Below the pieces are notes generated by a model that was not told the DNA's origin, did not search any database, and worked only from the letters and a program-made list of their open reading frames with translations. This document shows positions 47,157-58,775 of a DNA stretch of 64,000 nucleotides, one piece after another. The DNA comes from Lamellibrachia satsuma (taxonomy: Eukaryota; Annelida; Polychaeta; Sabellida; Siboglinidae): NCBI GenBank assembly GCA_033239005.1, contig BSQZ01000006.1:2681001-2745000 (forward strand). The letters are read 5' to 3'. The translations under genes and the position numbers were made by a program. Positions within the stretch are counted from its first letter, which is position 1. The number at the start of each line of letters is the position of its first letter.

Positions 47157-47952
47157 ACTACATATGTGTGCTGGGTAAATTGTAGGAATTGTGGGTAAAT
47201 TGTAGGAATTATGGGTAAATTGTAGGAATTATGGGTAAATTGTAGGAATTATGGGTAAACTGTAGGAGTTATGGGTAAAGTGTAAGAGCACACTATTTAA
47301 CAATATTGGCATATAAAGAAAATATGCGTATGGCAAGAGACTTTAGAGTCTTCTGTCTAACGTTTGTGGATGACATTGTGTCATTATTTTTAAATATTTA
47401 ATACAATGTCCTTGTACTCTTATTCAATAGGAGAATTATGGGTAAATTGTAGGAATTATGGGCACACTGTAGGAGGTATGGGTAAAGTGTAAGAGCGCAC
47501 TATTTAACAATATTGACATATAACGAAAATATGCGTATGGCAAGAGACTTTAGAGTCCTCTGTCTAACGTTTGTGGACGATATTTTGTCATTATTTTCAA
47601 ATATTTAATAAAATGTCCTAGTACTCTTATTCATTAGGAGAATTATGGGTAAATTGTAGGAATTATGGGTAAACTGTAGGAGGTATGGGTAACGTGTAAG
47701 AGCGCACTATTTAACAATATTGACATATAACGAAAATATGCGTATGGCAAGAGACTTTAGAGTCCTCTGTCTAACGTTTGTGGATGATATTGTGTCATTA
47801 TTTTCAAATATTTAATAAAATGTCCTTGTACTCTTATTCAATAGGAGAATTATGGGTAAATTGTAGGAATTATGGGTATACTGTAGGAGGTATGGGTAAA
47901 GTGTAAGAGCGCACTATTTAACAATATTGACATATAACGAAAATATGCGTAT
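47157..47952 (+). repeat. 207-bp satellite carrying a decayed protease segment (4 units)
   Basis: GGCAAGAGACTTTAGAGTC recurs at 47332, 47539 and 47746, and as GGCACGAGACTTCAGAGTC at 47953, each 207 bp apart. Each unit has about 55 bp matching the protease gene around its catalytic Cys (48558-48612), then an AT-rich part, then several 20-bp repeats (ATTATGGGTAAATTGTAGGA). Read in the protease frame the first unit gives KRL, stop, SLLSNVCG, stop, HCV, so it is degenerate. Confidence 0.9.
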
Positions 47953-48150
47953 GGCACGAGACTTCAGAGTCCTCTGTCTAACGTTTGCGGACAATATTGC
48001 ATCACTTATATCATGCTTCGTTGTAACGGCGCTCCTATGAGAACTTTCGTCAACGCTTTCCACACCGAACTGGTCGCTAACGATTGTCGCGTGTTCGATT
48101 GGATTAACCTGCTGAAAAAGGGTATATCGTACTATCGCATATCGTACTGA
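47953..48150 (+). pseudogene. C-terminal half of a Polinton-type cysteine protease (first copy)
   Basis: Starts inside the last 207-bp satellite unit and runs as intact protease C-terminus (VCGQYC, then TFVNAFHTEL and WINLLKKGI) to TGA at 48148. It is about 90% identical by eye to 48558-48758. The N-terminal half with the catalytic His is missing. Confidence 0.85.
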
Positions 48151-48159
48151 GCCTCTGCG

Positions 48160-48274
48160 CTTAGAATTCCATTTCCGTGCAGCGCTTCGGACCACCGTGA
48201 ACGTCGTCGCCTACGCCGAATTCGAGTCCGTGCTGGAAATCGACAAGAACCGCAACGTCATCTACGACTACTGA
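48160..48274 (+). pseudogene. C-terminus of a Polinton capsid-type protein
   Basis: The frame FHFRAALRTTVNVVAYAEFE followed by IEID-like text (VLEIDKNRNVIYDY) and a TGA matches the conserved ending of the Polinton/Maverick capsid-type proteins often labelled F54H12.2-like in animal genomes. Only about 37 codons remain. The stop is one base before the ATG of the next protease copy, a compact arrangement typical of viral-type elements. The identity is from memory of the family pattern. Confidence 0.6.
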
Positions 48275-48275
48275 G

Positions 48276-48758
48276 ATGGACACCCTGCAGATCGCCCGTC
48301 TAATGGCGATGGATCCGAACACCGCGTTCGTCTTTGGTGGCGTCGTACCCAGAGATGGACTGCCTGCAACAATTGACGCTTTGCCGATCGCCTTCGTGTG
48401 CAACACCGACGACGGCGACGAACCGGGCGAACATTGGATAGCGCTGTACCTGTCCTCCGACGGGCGCGGCGAATACTTCTGTTCGTACGGTCTGCCGCCT
48501 CGTCACGCGGCGTTCCGCACCTTCTTGAACAAACACTGTTCCGAGTGGACTCATAATAGCAAGAGACTTCAGAGTCCTCTGTCTAACGTTTGCGGACAAT
48601 ATTGCGTCACTTATATCATGTTTCGTTGTAACGGTTCTCCTATGCGAACTTTCGTCAATGCTTTCCGCACCGATCTGGTCACTAACGATTGTCGCGTGTT
48701 CGATTGGATTAACCTGCTGAAAAAGGGTATACCGTACTATCATCGCCTATCGTACTGA
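48276..48758 (+). CDS. Polinton/adintovirus-type cysteine protease (adenain family)
   Basis: 160 residues with MDTLQIARLMAMDP at the start, GEHWIALYL (catalytic His at residue 53), EYFCSYGLPP (residues 66-75) and NVCGQYC (nucleophile at residue 106), then WINLLKKGI near the end. Length and motif spacing fit the C5/ULP1-like protease that matures Polinton capsid proteins. The usual acidic residue in the F-D-S-x-G-L-P-P motif is Cys69 here (TGT), so the triad may be broken although the frame is open. A poly(A) signal follows at 48963. It sits in a tandem duplication with a truncated copy. Confidence 0.82.
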   Translation: MDTLQIARLMAMDPNTAFVFGGVVPRDGLPATIDALPIAFVCNTDDGDEPGEHWIALYLSSDGRGEYFCSYGLPPRHAAFRTFLNKHCSEWTHNSKRLQSPLSNVCGQYCVTYIMFRCNGSPMRTFVNAFRTDLVTNDCRVFDWINLLKKGIPYYHRLSY

Positions 48759-48962
48759 GCCTCTGGCGCGGTGGTCGCTCCACCCGTAAGCTCGCCCTCG
48801 AACCTCTGGCGCGGTGGAGACACCCGTAAGTTCGCGACCTCTGGCGCAATGGTCACCATTCGCAAGTCGCCTCGTCATCGTCTTCGTATTCATCATACCC
48901 TGCTCGTTGTATCCAATCACATACGATCGCCTCGTTTGTACTGCTGCCGCTTTGTTGTATTC

Positions 48963-48968
48963 AATAAA
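48963..48968 (+). terminator. Poly(A) signal after the protease
   Basis: AATAAA about 205 bases after the protease stop. Between them lie three degenerate repeats with CCTCTGGCGCRRTGG. Confidence 0.5.
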
Positions 48969-49039
48969 ATACGTGTGCACCGTACGATTGTGTTCGTCTC
49001 CTTACTAGGTTAATGACCCTCCCGTAAACGTAACTAGGT

Positions 49040-49356
49040 CCATGTTCGTTCCTCCTCCAGTCGCTAGGGGGCGCTTAGGTTACGCATCAGGCACTGCGCT
49101 CAGGAGGCGTTCTGATTGGCTACGTAACTAGGTCCATGTTCGTTCCTCCTACTGTCGCTAGGGGGCGCTTACGTTACGCATGACTGCACTGCGCTCGGCT
49201 ACGACCGTCAGGGGGCGCTCTGCGGCGCTCTGATTGGCTGCGCGCACTCAGAAGCGGTGGGCGATATTAGGGTGTTTTGCCTTTGATGTTCCTTTGATGT
49301 CTGGTCCAGTGACTGTGCGGCGAATTTGGGGGTACCAAAAACTTCCACTAACTACT
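49040..49356. repeat. Right terminal inverted repeat
   Basis: Complement of 34055-34258. Two tandem units each carry GTTCGTTCCTCCT, GTCGCTAGGGGGCGCTTA and CTGATTGGCT. Confidence 0.75.
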
Positions 49357-50047
49357 AACATCTACTAGTGATCCCCCCTCTTCTACCAATTTAGTGATGT
49401 AATCTAAAAACATAAAATATTTCTTAAGCACGACCAATATTTTAGGAATCCATGTTGACATGTATTTATTAATTTATGCTTAACTTGTTGCGCCACTACA
49501 CGGTAGCATAGCAAACTAATGGATGACTAAGTTGCCCCCTTTGAACTTCCTCTTTGCGAGATCCTAGATACGCCACTGACATACACTGCTAACAATGAAG
49601 GGATTGCATACGGCCAATGTGACGCCGCTTGCGTGACTTACGTCAATGCATTAACATGACGTTTTCCTCTTTTAAAAAGCAACTGCAGCTATTTTGAGCC
49701 AAAAGGGAAGTGCATAAGCTTACATAAAAAAAAAATTAAAGTATAGTTTGTTCGTTTTACTACTAATGTGTTATTAATGCTGACATTAAAGGTACTATTT
49801 ACTGTGACATGCTACCTCATTTGTGCAAAGTTGTTATTTAATTTCGGTGAAATCATCGCAAAAACTACTAAATTGTGTTTGACCTGATCCGGTCAACACC
49901 GGGGAAAAGGGCAACATTGATTCAGTTCTTGAAACCTCCGCTATTGTCTGGACTGAATATTCCAACAATTGGCGCAATTATAAATACACTGTCCAATACA
50001 ACTAATTCCTACATAACATATTTTGTGAACGGTGTGCCGTGCATCAA

Positions 50048-50392
<345 letters not shown>

Positions 50393-50395
50393 CCT

Positions 50396-50560
50396 TCCCC
50401 GTTGTCAGTCAGCCATTTCTCTATTCAGTTGAAAATGTCATATCCGATAACATGGGTGTTTAGCTTAAATAATACTCTTTGACGTGACACTATCAAAAGC
50501 TTTATGAAAAAATAAGTAGATAACATATGCTGGTGATTCCTCTACTACCCACTTGTATGA
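50396..50560 (-). mobile_element. CR1-like LINE RT fragment
   Basis: Matches 62940-63065 in the same orientation (GCCATTTCTCTATTCAGTTG, AAAGCTTTATGAAAA). Confidence 0.65.
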
Positions 50561-50725
50561 ATAAGTTTCCAAATTTGAACTTCTACTTTGTGAGATCATA
50601 GATACGTCACTGACAGACACTGCTAACTCTCCCTGCCAACAGCATGCTATGCTAGAGTAAAATAACAATGAAAGAATTGCATACGGTCTATCTGATGCCG
50701 CTTGCGTAACGTCAATGCGTTAGCA

Positions 50726-51375
50726 AACAGCGACAACAGGCAGTAAATTTGAGTGCAACACTGAAGCAGTGACTCACGTATGTTGCAAAAACAGAACCAC
50801 GCATTAAATACATTATTGTAGACACGTATGTCTAGCTACTACACGCTACCATGAGTCACTCACTTCGTGTATTGTTGTAGCATGAGCTGTGTCGTAAACC
50901 GGTTCGACTTGTTACGTAATTGTCCAAAAAAAACGTCGCCAAACTCTATAATTATATATTTTTTATCGAATATGGTTTCAAACACGAGGCGACTTGTCAT
51001 TTAGGCGGTCTGGCAGTGTGAGATTAAAAAACGCACATACTGTTCAATGAGACACAGTGAAAACATTATCATAGGCAGGTGATTCTGAGGTTGTGTTCCC
51101 ACGCAGAATCCCATCTAACACGAAGTAAATTCGAGTGCAACACTGAAACAGTGACTCACGAAAGTTGTACAAACAGAACCACGTATTTAGCTTATTTTGC
51201 CACATATTTAGTTGCGTAGTACTAGATTTGAAATCGCGTTTATTGCTCACTCATTGTAGGTGTTTTCACTGTTATACGGTATAATACAATCCCTTATTAA
51301 TTAATATTAATTTTGCTTTAAACATTCACATGTCATTACACATACTTTTATTATTTAAAATAGATAACATATATT
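50726..51375. other. AT-rich stretch with a short direct repeat
   Basis: GAGTGCAACACTGAARCAGT with GACTCACG occurs at about 50750 and 51131. Otherwise no feature is seen. Confidence 0.5.
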
Positions 51376-51378
51376 TTC

Positions 51379-51379
<1 letters not shown>

Positions 51380-51444
<65 letters not shown>

Positions 51445-51593
51445 AATACATACTCTATATTTACCTCTGATTGTGCCACGTACCTCTACGCCTACATCTA
51501 CACGTACAGATGCAATTGTTCGAATACTTGTATGTATATGAAAGTGTATGTTAATACGTGTATGTATATTATGTGTTTTATTATATAGGTATG

Positions 51594-51667
<74 letters not shown>
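51380..51667. repeat. Two (TA)n microsatellites
   Basis: TA runs at 51380-51434 and 51600-51667, separated by unassigned sequence. Confidence 0.95.
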
Positions 51668-51882
<215 letters not shown>

Positions 51883-52715
51883 AATATTTTATTTTTTTAT
51901 TTGTGCAAGGGTGGCCTCACGATAGCGACTAGACTGGTCTTTGTGGCGGTCTCCCTAAAATAACATATTTGTTTAATTTATTTATTTTATTTTTCCGCTG
52001 TCAACTTTAATTTATTGATTTGTATTCAATATTATTGAACGTATGTTTTTGGTCAAAACAAATGCATCTCTCTCTGTGCTGTGGAAATATGGAACTACAT
52101 CACAGACTCAATATACAACGATTACTGACTAAAACTTTGTTAGAGCATTTAGCTCTCTTCAGACACCGGAAACGCATGAGGTATGTATGATGGAATAAAG
52201 AAAGCAGCTGGGTCATGTGCAAAGAAAACAGCGCCTTTGAAATTTCTGACAGACGAAATTCTCAACAATCGCAACAAACAAATGGAAAGATGGGCAGAGT
52301 ACTATGTTGGGCTTTACTTTAAATATTAATTAACTAAATAAATAATAATAATACATTAGTTGTTATAAGCCTATTTGTGTATAATGGATTATTGATAAGT
52401 AAATTGTATATAAAAAAGTAAAATAATAATAATAAATTAGTAAAAAACATGACATGTATGTACTACTGGCTACTCGTCGTAAGCCTGGCGAAAAAGGTCT
52501 TTAAAAGTCTCTTAAAAGTCTAAGGACGAAACTGTCTTTATGTGGAGAGAAGTCTGTTCCACGTCCGCGGGGCTGTGACTAACCCATTCGTTACTTTCGA
52601 TTGGACCCAGTCATAATTCGGCAAAACAATCAAAGTCAATTCTTTCTATGATTAAAAAAAAATACGTCATAAACATTCGTTGATAAAACCGCCTGCTCAT
52701 GATAACTTAAATTGT
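51883..52715. other. No recognised feature
   Basis: AT-rich sequence with short TAA-rich tracts. No long frame or terminal repeat seen. Confidence 0.5.
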
Positions 52716-52721
52716 TCATTA

Positions 52722-52762
52722 TATTATATATATATATATATATAATGACCCGGGGTACATAT

Positions 52763-52825
<63 letters not shown>

Positions 52826-52929
52826 ATGACCGAGGGGTACCCAAAACTGAGGTACTCATTGGATGTGACACCGGCGTGCAGATTGCTGCAACACCAGCAG
52901 AAATCACTTCTAGATATATTCTAGAAGTG

Positions 52930-52970
<41 letters not shown>
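52722..52970. repeat. (TA)n runs with a short palindrome
   Basis: TA runs flank a palindrome AAATCACTTCTAGA-TATA-TCTAGAAGTGATTT centred near 52917. Confidence 0.85.
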
Positions 52971-52974
<4 letters not shown>

Positions 52975-53650
52975 CATAACTCAGAATTTGGAGATATCGC
53001 CCGATGGTTACTAGCATTGGCGTCCGCAGGCTTTTTTCCAGGGGGGGGGGGCGGTAAAAAATTCTACTGTCTGATTTTTACAAAAAATCTTTACTCTTAC
53101 CAACATGTCTACTTCCAATGAACAATAATGATATAATTGTATGTAATTAATTAACAAATATACTACATGATCAACTTAACACAAATAGTAAACAATCTAC
53201 TCGCCATAAAAGACCAAAAATTTACAAACATCCAGGTCCCCCTTGCCCCCCTTCCGGACTCCGACGGCTACGGCGGGTATTATAAACGGACAACAATACG
53301 ACGCATTTGGCCAACATTGCACAGTCAAGGAGTGTCAATACCTGTCCACTTAATAGTCTCCTGTATAGGAGCGGCCGCTCTGAGTCAAAATCAGGCGTCC
53401 GTGACATGCATGCATGTCGCAACACTTCATCATGGACATAAACACGTTCTACAACAATGCGTATTGTGACGGGTTACTTCACTTTGCCATTAAAACGCTT
53501 ATTGACAACACCAACCGTTGTATGCTGACAATAGAGACATTTTCTCAATGCAATGACGTATCGGTGCGTTGACGGATGTACACCGACTCGTCACGGATGT
53601 GAAACTTCTGAAGTGGTTTGATTGATTGGGAGTATGCCCGTCCTCAGGAG
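52971..53650. other. No recognised gene
   Basis: Includes a run of 12 G at about 53041. A 100-codon frame at 53167-53469 has no recognisable motif. Confidence 0.5.
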
Positions 53651-53767
53651 AGCTTCTGAGGGTTGGAACGAACCCCCTTATTCGAACCCCCTTTATCTGA
53701 GATAATATGTTTTAACTGTAATTGTTTCAGAAATCATTCCAGAATTCCCAGGCTGATTGAGTACTCC

Positions 53768-53822
53768 CAAACCCCCGAGGACGCCCGAACCCCCGAGGAC
53801 GGCCGAACCCCCGAGGACGGGC
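53768..53822. repeat. 17-bp GC-rich repeat (about 3-4 units)
   Basis: CGAACCCCCGAGGACGG repeated with small changes. Confidence 0.85.
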
Positions 53823-53992
53823 CTGTGGAGATGGAAGTTAACCAACCATGTACAATAATTCGCGTGCCCTCTGGTTGTCCCAAAAGTCTGATTGACAGTT
53901 AGTGTTGTTTTCATTAAACTACAATTCCTCGAATATTGTCCTTCGACACTGCTAATATGTAATAACTCCCACAAACGCACGCACACACTAAA

Positions 53993-54474
<482 letters not shown>

Positions 54475-54935
54475 TGGAGGGTATCATTACTGCGTCCTAT
54501 TCCTAATGACTCGATCCCTCCACTCACGCTATATTACATCCTGTGTGTGATTGTGTTCTTGTAGAGTTCACAATACCAGCACTCCCGGCTAGTCTTACGT
54601 ATGTGTGTTCTAACACAAAGTCAATATTTATGAATGAATATATACATGATGCCATATAGTGTGGGTGAATCTAAATGTCTTCAATGGCGACAAATAGAAT
54701 AATATGGAACCACATCCTTCCTTTTCACCGTAATCAAACGGCTGCTATTTTCCGGTTGAAATCAGTAACACGGGGTACGAGGCAGTAAATGCTTAATAAC
54801 GTTGCTTGTCGAACCCCCCCTCCCCGCCCCCGTTTATTAGGTACCTCATGCGTGTGACTACTAAGTCGTCGACATCTAGCTCACGCTTATTTCCTTCTCC
54901 TCTCCCACTCTGCTCTCCGCGTCTGTTATATTTAT
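54475..54935. other. No recognised feature before the LINE
   Basis: Unique-looking sequence with one C-rich run at about 54815. Confidence 0.5.
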
Positions 54936-55045
54936 ATCTTGGCAGTGGCAGTAACTGGGTGGACTTCGTCAAGTCTGGGTGCGAGAAGTCCTGGGCTGAG
55001 GTCCAGGCAGATAGTTTTAGTTTTTAGTGTAGGGGATGTACGAAG

Positions 55046-55953
55046 ATGAAGGAACTAGAGGTGGAGTTGGAAGAGCTGAGGCTGCTCGTTGTGGCAATGG
55101 TGGGAAGGGAACAGGGGGGTTGTGCCAGTAGTTCCGGTGGGGGAACAGTAGATGCTAAAGTGGGGAAAGACACAAGAGATGCTAGGGAGAGCCCACCGCA
55201 GCCTGGGAGGAAGCTGAGAGGAGGGAAGGTGACAGGTCATAGGGAGACAGGACGTAAGGAGACGGGAAGGAAAGGAACGGGAGGGAAGACAACCGGAGCG
55301 AAGGAGAGGGGAGTAGGGGAGACAGGAGGGAAGGAGAAGGGAGTGGGGGAGACAGGAGGGAAGGAGAAGGGAGTGGGGGAGACGGGAGGGAAAACAACCG
55401 GAGTGAAGGAGAGGGAAGTGGGAGAGACAAGAGCAAAGGAGTGGGAAGTGGGGGAGACAGGAGCGAAGGAGACAGGAGGGAAGGGGTCAGGACAGAATGT
55501 GATGGAGGGGATCGAACGGAAGAGTTATTCTGCAGCAGTGATAGAGGGGGTGGATCTGTTTTAGTACACGTAGGGACAAATAACGTAGAGAGGGAGGGTA
55601 CAACTGCCATAGTTAGGAAATATAGGCAGTTGATCAGAACACTAAAACAGACGCGGGTTGAGCAGGTAATACTGTCAGGGATTTTACCTGTAATGGGCAG
55701 GAGGGGTCACAAATATCGAAATTGTCGGGGGATGGCAATTAACATGTTAGTCCAGAAGTTATGTAGGGAAGAGGAAGTTGGATTTGTGGATTTATGGGGA
55801 AGTTTTGTTGGGAGGGCTGATATGTACATGAAGGATGGGCTTCATTTAAGTGGAAAGGGGGCGGCAGTATTCGCGGACAAACTTTCAGCAGCAGTAGATA
55901 GTGACTTGGGTACAATGACAAATATTTTTGGAAGTAAACATTCTTTAAACTAG
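55046..55953 (+). pseudogene. LINE ORF1: basic low-complexity N-terminus plus SGNH esterase remnant
   Basis: 55046-55564 begins MKELEVELEELRLLVVAMVG (short coiled coil) and continues as Gly/Lys/Thr/Arg/Glu-rich repeats. Another frame (to 55953) contains SVLVHVGTNNVERE (SGNH block III with GTNN), VILSGILPV and MKDGLHLSGKGAAVFADKL (block V with the catalytic His). The GDS block with the nucleophilic Ser, expected between AVIEGV and SVLVHVG, is absent: the sequence jumps at about 55550, which also changes frame. ORF1 esterases of this type occur in CR1-like LINEs and are thought to bind membrane lipids or nucleic acid. Confidence 0.75.
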
Positions 55954-56113
55954 AAGTGCAGGGGGGTTACCTAGAGGTATCTCAAGCAGAACAAGAGGCC
56001 ACTAGCACAGATAAATCAATATCAAATCATCCGAAAAACATTTCTGAAAAAGGTTATAGATGCGTATGTTTAAATGCAAGGAGCATAGTAAATAAAAAAA
56101 CGAATTAAACATT

Positions 56114-57619
56114 ATGGTAGAAGATATTGACCCTCACATAATTGGTATAACTGAATCATGGGCCAACATAGATATAACAGATGCTGAATTAGGACTGACA
56201 GGATATGTAATGTTTCGGAAAGATCGAATAGGAAGAAGGGGCGGGGGAGTTATTTTATATGTTAAAGAATCTATTCAGGCTTATGAAATAAAACTAGAAA
56301 GGGAAGCAGATTGCGATGAAGCTGTTTGGTGCAAAATTGTTTCAGGAAATTCAAAATTAACTATTGGATTAGTTTACCGAAGTCCAAACATAAACGAAGA
56401 GGACAACACAAAAATAAAAAACGCTATAAAGGAAGTTAGTAAAGGGGAATGTATCATAATGGGAGATTTTAACCATGGACACATACAATGGAATTCTCTA
56501 GAGAGCACAGGGATTGAGGACCAACAATTTCTATTTTTAATCCAGGATAGCTTTCTTACTCAGCACGTACTAGAAACAACCAGGGGAGAAAATGTATTAG
56601 ATATAATTTTGTCATCACAAAAAGAATTAGTGGACAATGTAAACATATTTGAACCATTGGGTAATAGTGACCATAATCAAATACATTTTGACATCAATGT
56701 AAAATCAGAAAGTAAAAATAAGAAAACGTACAAGAGAAACTTCCACAAAGGTAACTACAAAGATATGAGAAAATACTTAGCAAAGCTAGATTGGAATAAC
56801 ATGCTGATGAATAAGACCGCAATTGAATGTTGGAATATTCTAAAATATGAAATTGAGAGTATCATCGATAAATTTGTTCCCTTCCAAAAACAAGGAAAAC
56901 GGTGTAGAAAGAAACACTTGTCAAAAGAGGCTATTAGAAAAATAATGCTAAAACAAACTATGTGGAGGGATTATAGGCGTACCAGAAAGGACGAAGACTA
57001 TGCAAAATACAAAGAGGCACTTAATGCAGCTATAACTGAAATCAGACAATCTAAAAGAAGCTATGAGCAAAAACTAGCAAGTAATATAAAAAATGACAGC
57101 AAGAGTTTTTATGCATATGTCAGGAGTAAACAAAACGTACAAGACAAGGTTGGACCTCTAGAAGACAGTGCTGGAAACATAATATCACAGGGGTTTTTAA
57201 TGGCGGAAGACCTAAATGGTTACTTCAGTTCAGTGTTTACCAAAGAAGATATTAGTTCATTACCAGTTGCTGATGCTAAATTTCAGGGGGCTAAATCTGA
57301 CTATTTAGGTCCGTTAGTTGTAACTCCAGAATTGGTAGCTAAGAAAATAAAGGCAATGAAGGATAACAAATCACCGGGAGTGGATGGGATTCCTCCAAAA
57401 TTACTAATGGAAACAGTAGAACAAATCAGTATACCACTTGCAAGAGTATTCAACTTGTCATTAAAAGAGGGAGTTGTTCCGTTTGAATGGAAAGAAGCAA
57501 ACATCATACCATTATTTAAAAAGGGTTCGAGAAATAAGTCAGAGAATTACAGACCAGTGAGTTTAACGTCAGTGATTTGTAAATTATTAGAAAGGTTAAT
57601 TAAATTTTGGGAAATGTAA
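56114..57619 (+). pseudogene. LINE ORF2: endonuclease and RT N-terminus
   Basis: A 501-residue frame. An apurinic-type endonuclease includes DIDPHIIGITESWAN, RRGGGVILYVKESI, IGLVYRSPN, CIIMGDFNHGHIQW and LGNSDHNQIHFDI (catalytic D, N and SDH box). A long linker follows, then the RT start KDNKSPGVDGIPPKLL, PFEWKEANIIPLFKKG and ENYRPVSLTSVICKLLERLI. It breaks into FWEM and a stop at 57619. Homology starts a little upstream of the first Met (CVCLNARSIVNKK at about 56065). It would nick DNA to prime reverse transcription. Confidence 0.85.
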
Positions 57620-57644
57620 ATGCCTACATACAGGACATAGGAAC

Positions 57645-58298
57645 TTGAATGTAAACTATAAAATGGGAGATACTGTTCTGGGTACTACTGTAAAAGAAAA
57701 GGACTTAGGAGTTACAATAAGCGCTGATATGAAAGTTTCAGAGCAGTGTGGTATTGCAGCTTCAAAGGGTAATCAAATTCTTGGATTGATTAGAAGAAAC
57801 ATAACATACAAGGGAAAAAAGTTAATTATACCTCTTTATAAAGCAATAGTTAGACCTCATTTAGAATACTGTATACAAGCATGGAGACCATATCGTAAGA
57901 AGGATATAGATACGCTTGAACGCATACAAAGGAGAGCAACTAAAATGATTCCAGAACTGAGAGACCTTAGTTATGAAGAACGCCTGAAAGAATGTGGTTT
58001 AACAACTCTAGAGACAAGGAGGTTAAGAGGAGATCAGATTGAAGTTTTTAAGATATTGAATGGGTATGAAAATATTGATAGAAATATGTTTTTCTCACTC
58101 AAGAAGGATAGCAGAACTAGAGGACATGAGGTAAAATTAGTAAAGGATCAATGTAGATTGGACATCAGGAAGCACTCGTTCTCACAGAGGACAATAAATG
58201 AAAGGAACAAATTGTCTACAGATTGTGTAACTGCTAGCAGCGTGAATATGTTTAAAAACAAGGTTGACACATATTTCAGGAGGGCGGGCTATAAGTAG
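57645..58298 (+). pseudogene. LINE RT C-terminal tail
   Basis: Reads KMGDTVLGTTVKEKDLGVTI, IIPLYKAIVRPHLEYCIQAW and RATKMIPELRDLSYEERLKE, the usual thumb-side tail of CR1/Jockey RTs. The central RT with the catalytic YADD-type box, present in part at 62687-63064 in the other copy, is deleted here at about 57600. Confidence 0.85.
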
Positions 58299-58410
58299 AT
58301 GAACATTGTTGGACTCTCGATAAGCCAATGGCTTCCTTGTCCACTTGCCATCTGGGCCTTTGGCTTGGATGGCAAATCTTGTTAAATCTTGTTAAATCTT
58401 TGTCAGTCCC

Positions 58411-58775
58411 TCCACCTTAATGGTGGTCTTCATTTTATCTTTCTTTCACCCTCTTCAGTTCCCCTTCTTTCCTAGGCAGGCAATATCTCCTTATTCAAAT
58501 ATCATACAATGCCATAACTCTTGCTCCCTGCGAAGACACTTCAACTCCCGTAATCACTGACAATGTCACAAGATTCATATTTCAAACATCTGGAACCTGT
58601 AACTGTTTCCCCGCAACAAAGCTTCATGCATATATTATAAAGGTTTAATAAAACAATGCGTCGTCCCATGGTTAAACGATATTTATGTACGAGAGTATGA
58701 CGTCGTAAACAGCTATGTAATTACAAACGTACATTTCAACATCATTTTCAACTGTTTTGTCATAGAGGGTACTGC
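58411..58775. other. No recognised feature
   Basis: Short unique stretch between the LINE 3' end and the 58.78-59.05 kb repeat. Confidence 0.5.

Larger units (their letters stand above)
34055..49356. mobile_element. Inverted-repeat-bounded, Polinton-derived block filled with satellites
   Basis: Both ends start AGTAGTTAGTGGARGTTT reading inward (34055 and 49356). Inside, the complements match again through TCAAAGG, ATATCGCCC, GCAGCCAATCAGAGCG, GCGCCCCCTGACGG and GCGCCCCCTAGCGAC-type stretches up to about 34258 on the left and 49040 on the right. A second inverted match links 35120-35680 with 47160-48000. The length is 15.3 kb. Polinton/Maverick genes survive only at 47953-48758. Between the arms are tandem arrays of 29, 40, 20, 57, 35 and 207 bp and a large palindrome. 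I infer a degenerate Polinton whose interior was replaced by satellite growth. No clear target duplication was found. Confidence 0.6.
54936..58410 (+). mobile_element. CR1-like LINE with SGNH-type ORF1 and internal deletions
   Basis: A 5' leader is shared with 15121. ORF1 starts at 55046, an endonuclease-RT ORF2 runs 56114-57619, a C-terminal RT tail covers 57645-58298, and the 3' end has tandem TTGTTAAATC repeats at about 58379-58405. The same 3' end occurs inverted at 61878. The catalytic part of RT is missing, so the copy is non-autonomous. It is the best preserved LINE in the window. Confidence 0.85.

Noticed and set aside
48300..48743. Minus-strand 147-codon frame opposite the protease
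   Set aside because: The plus strand carries recognisable catalytic motifs; the minus frame has none.
34049..49362. A 6-bp target duplication for the 15-kb block
   Set aside because: Bases next to the tips (GAGCAA left, AACATC right) do not match; the true ends may be slightly different.
53167..53469. 100-codon plus-strand frame
   Set aside because: No motif, no splice context, overlapping frames on the other strand; chance.
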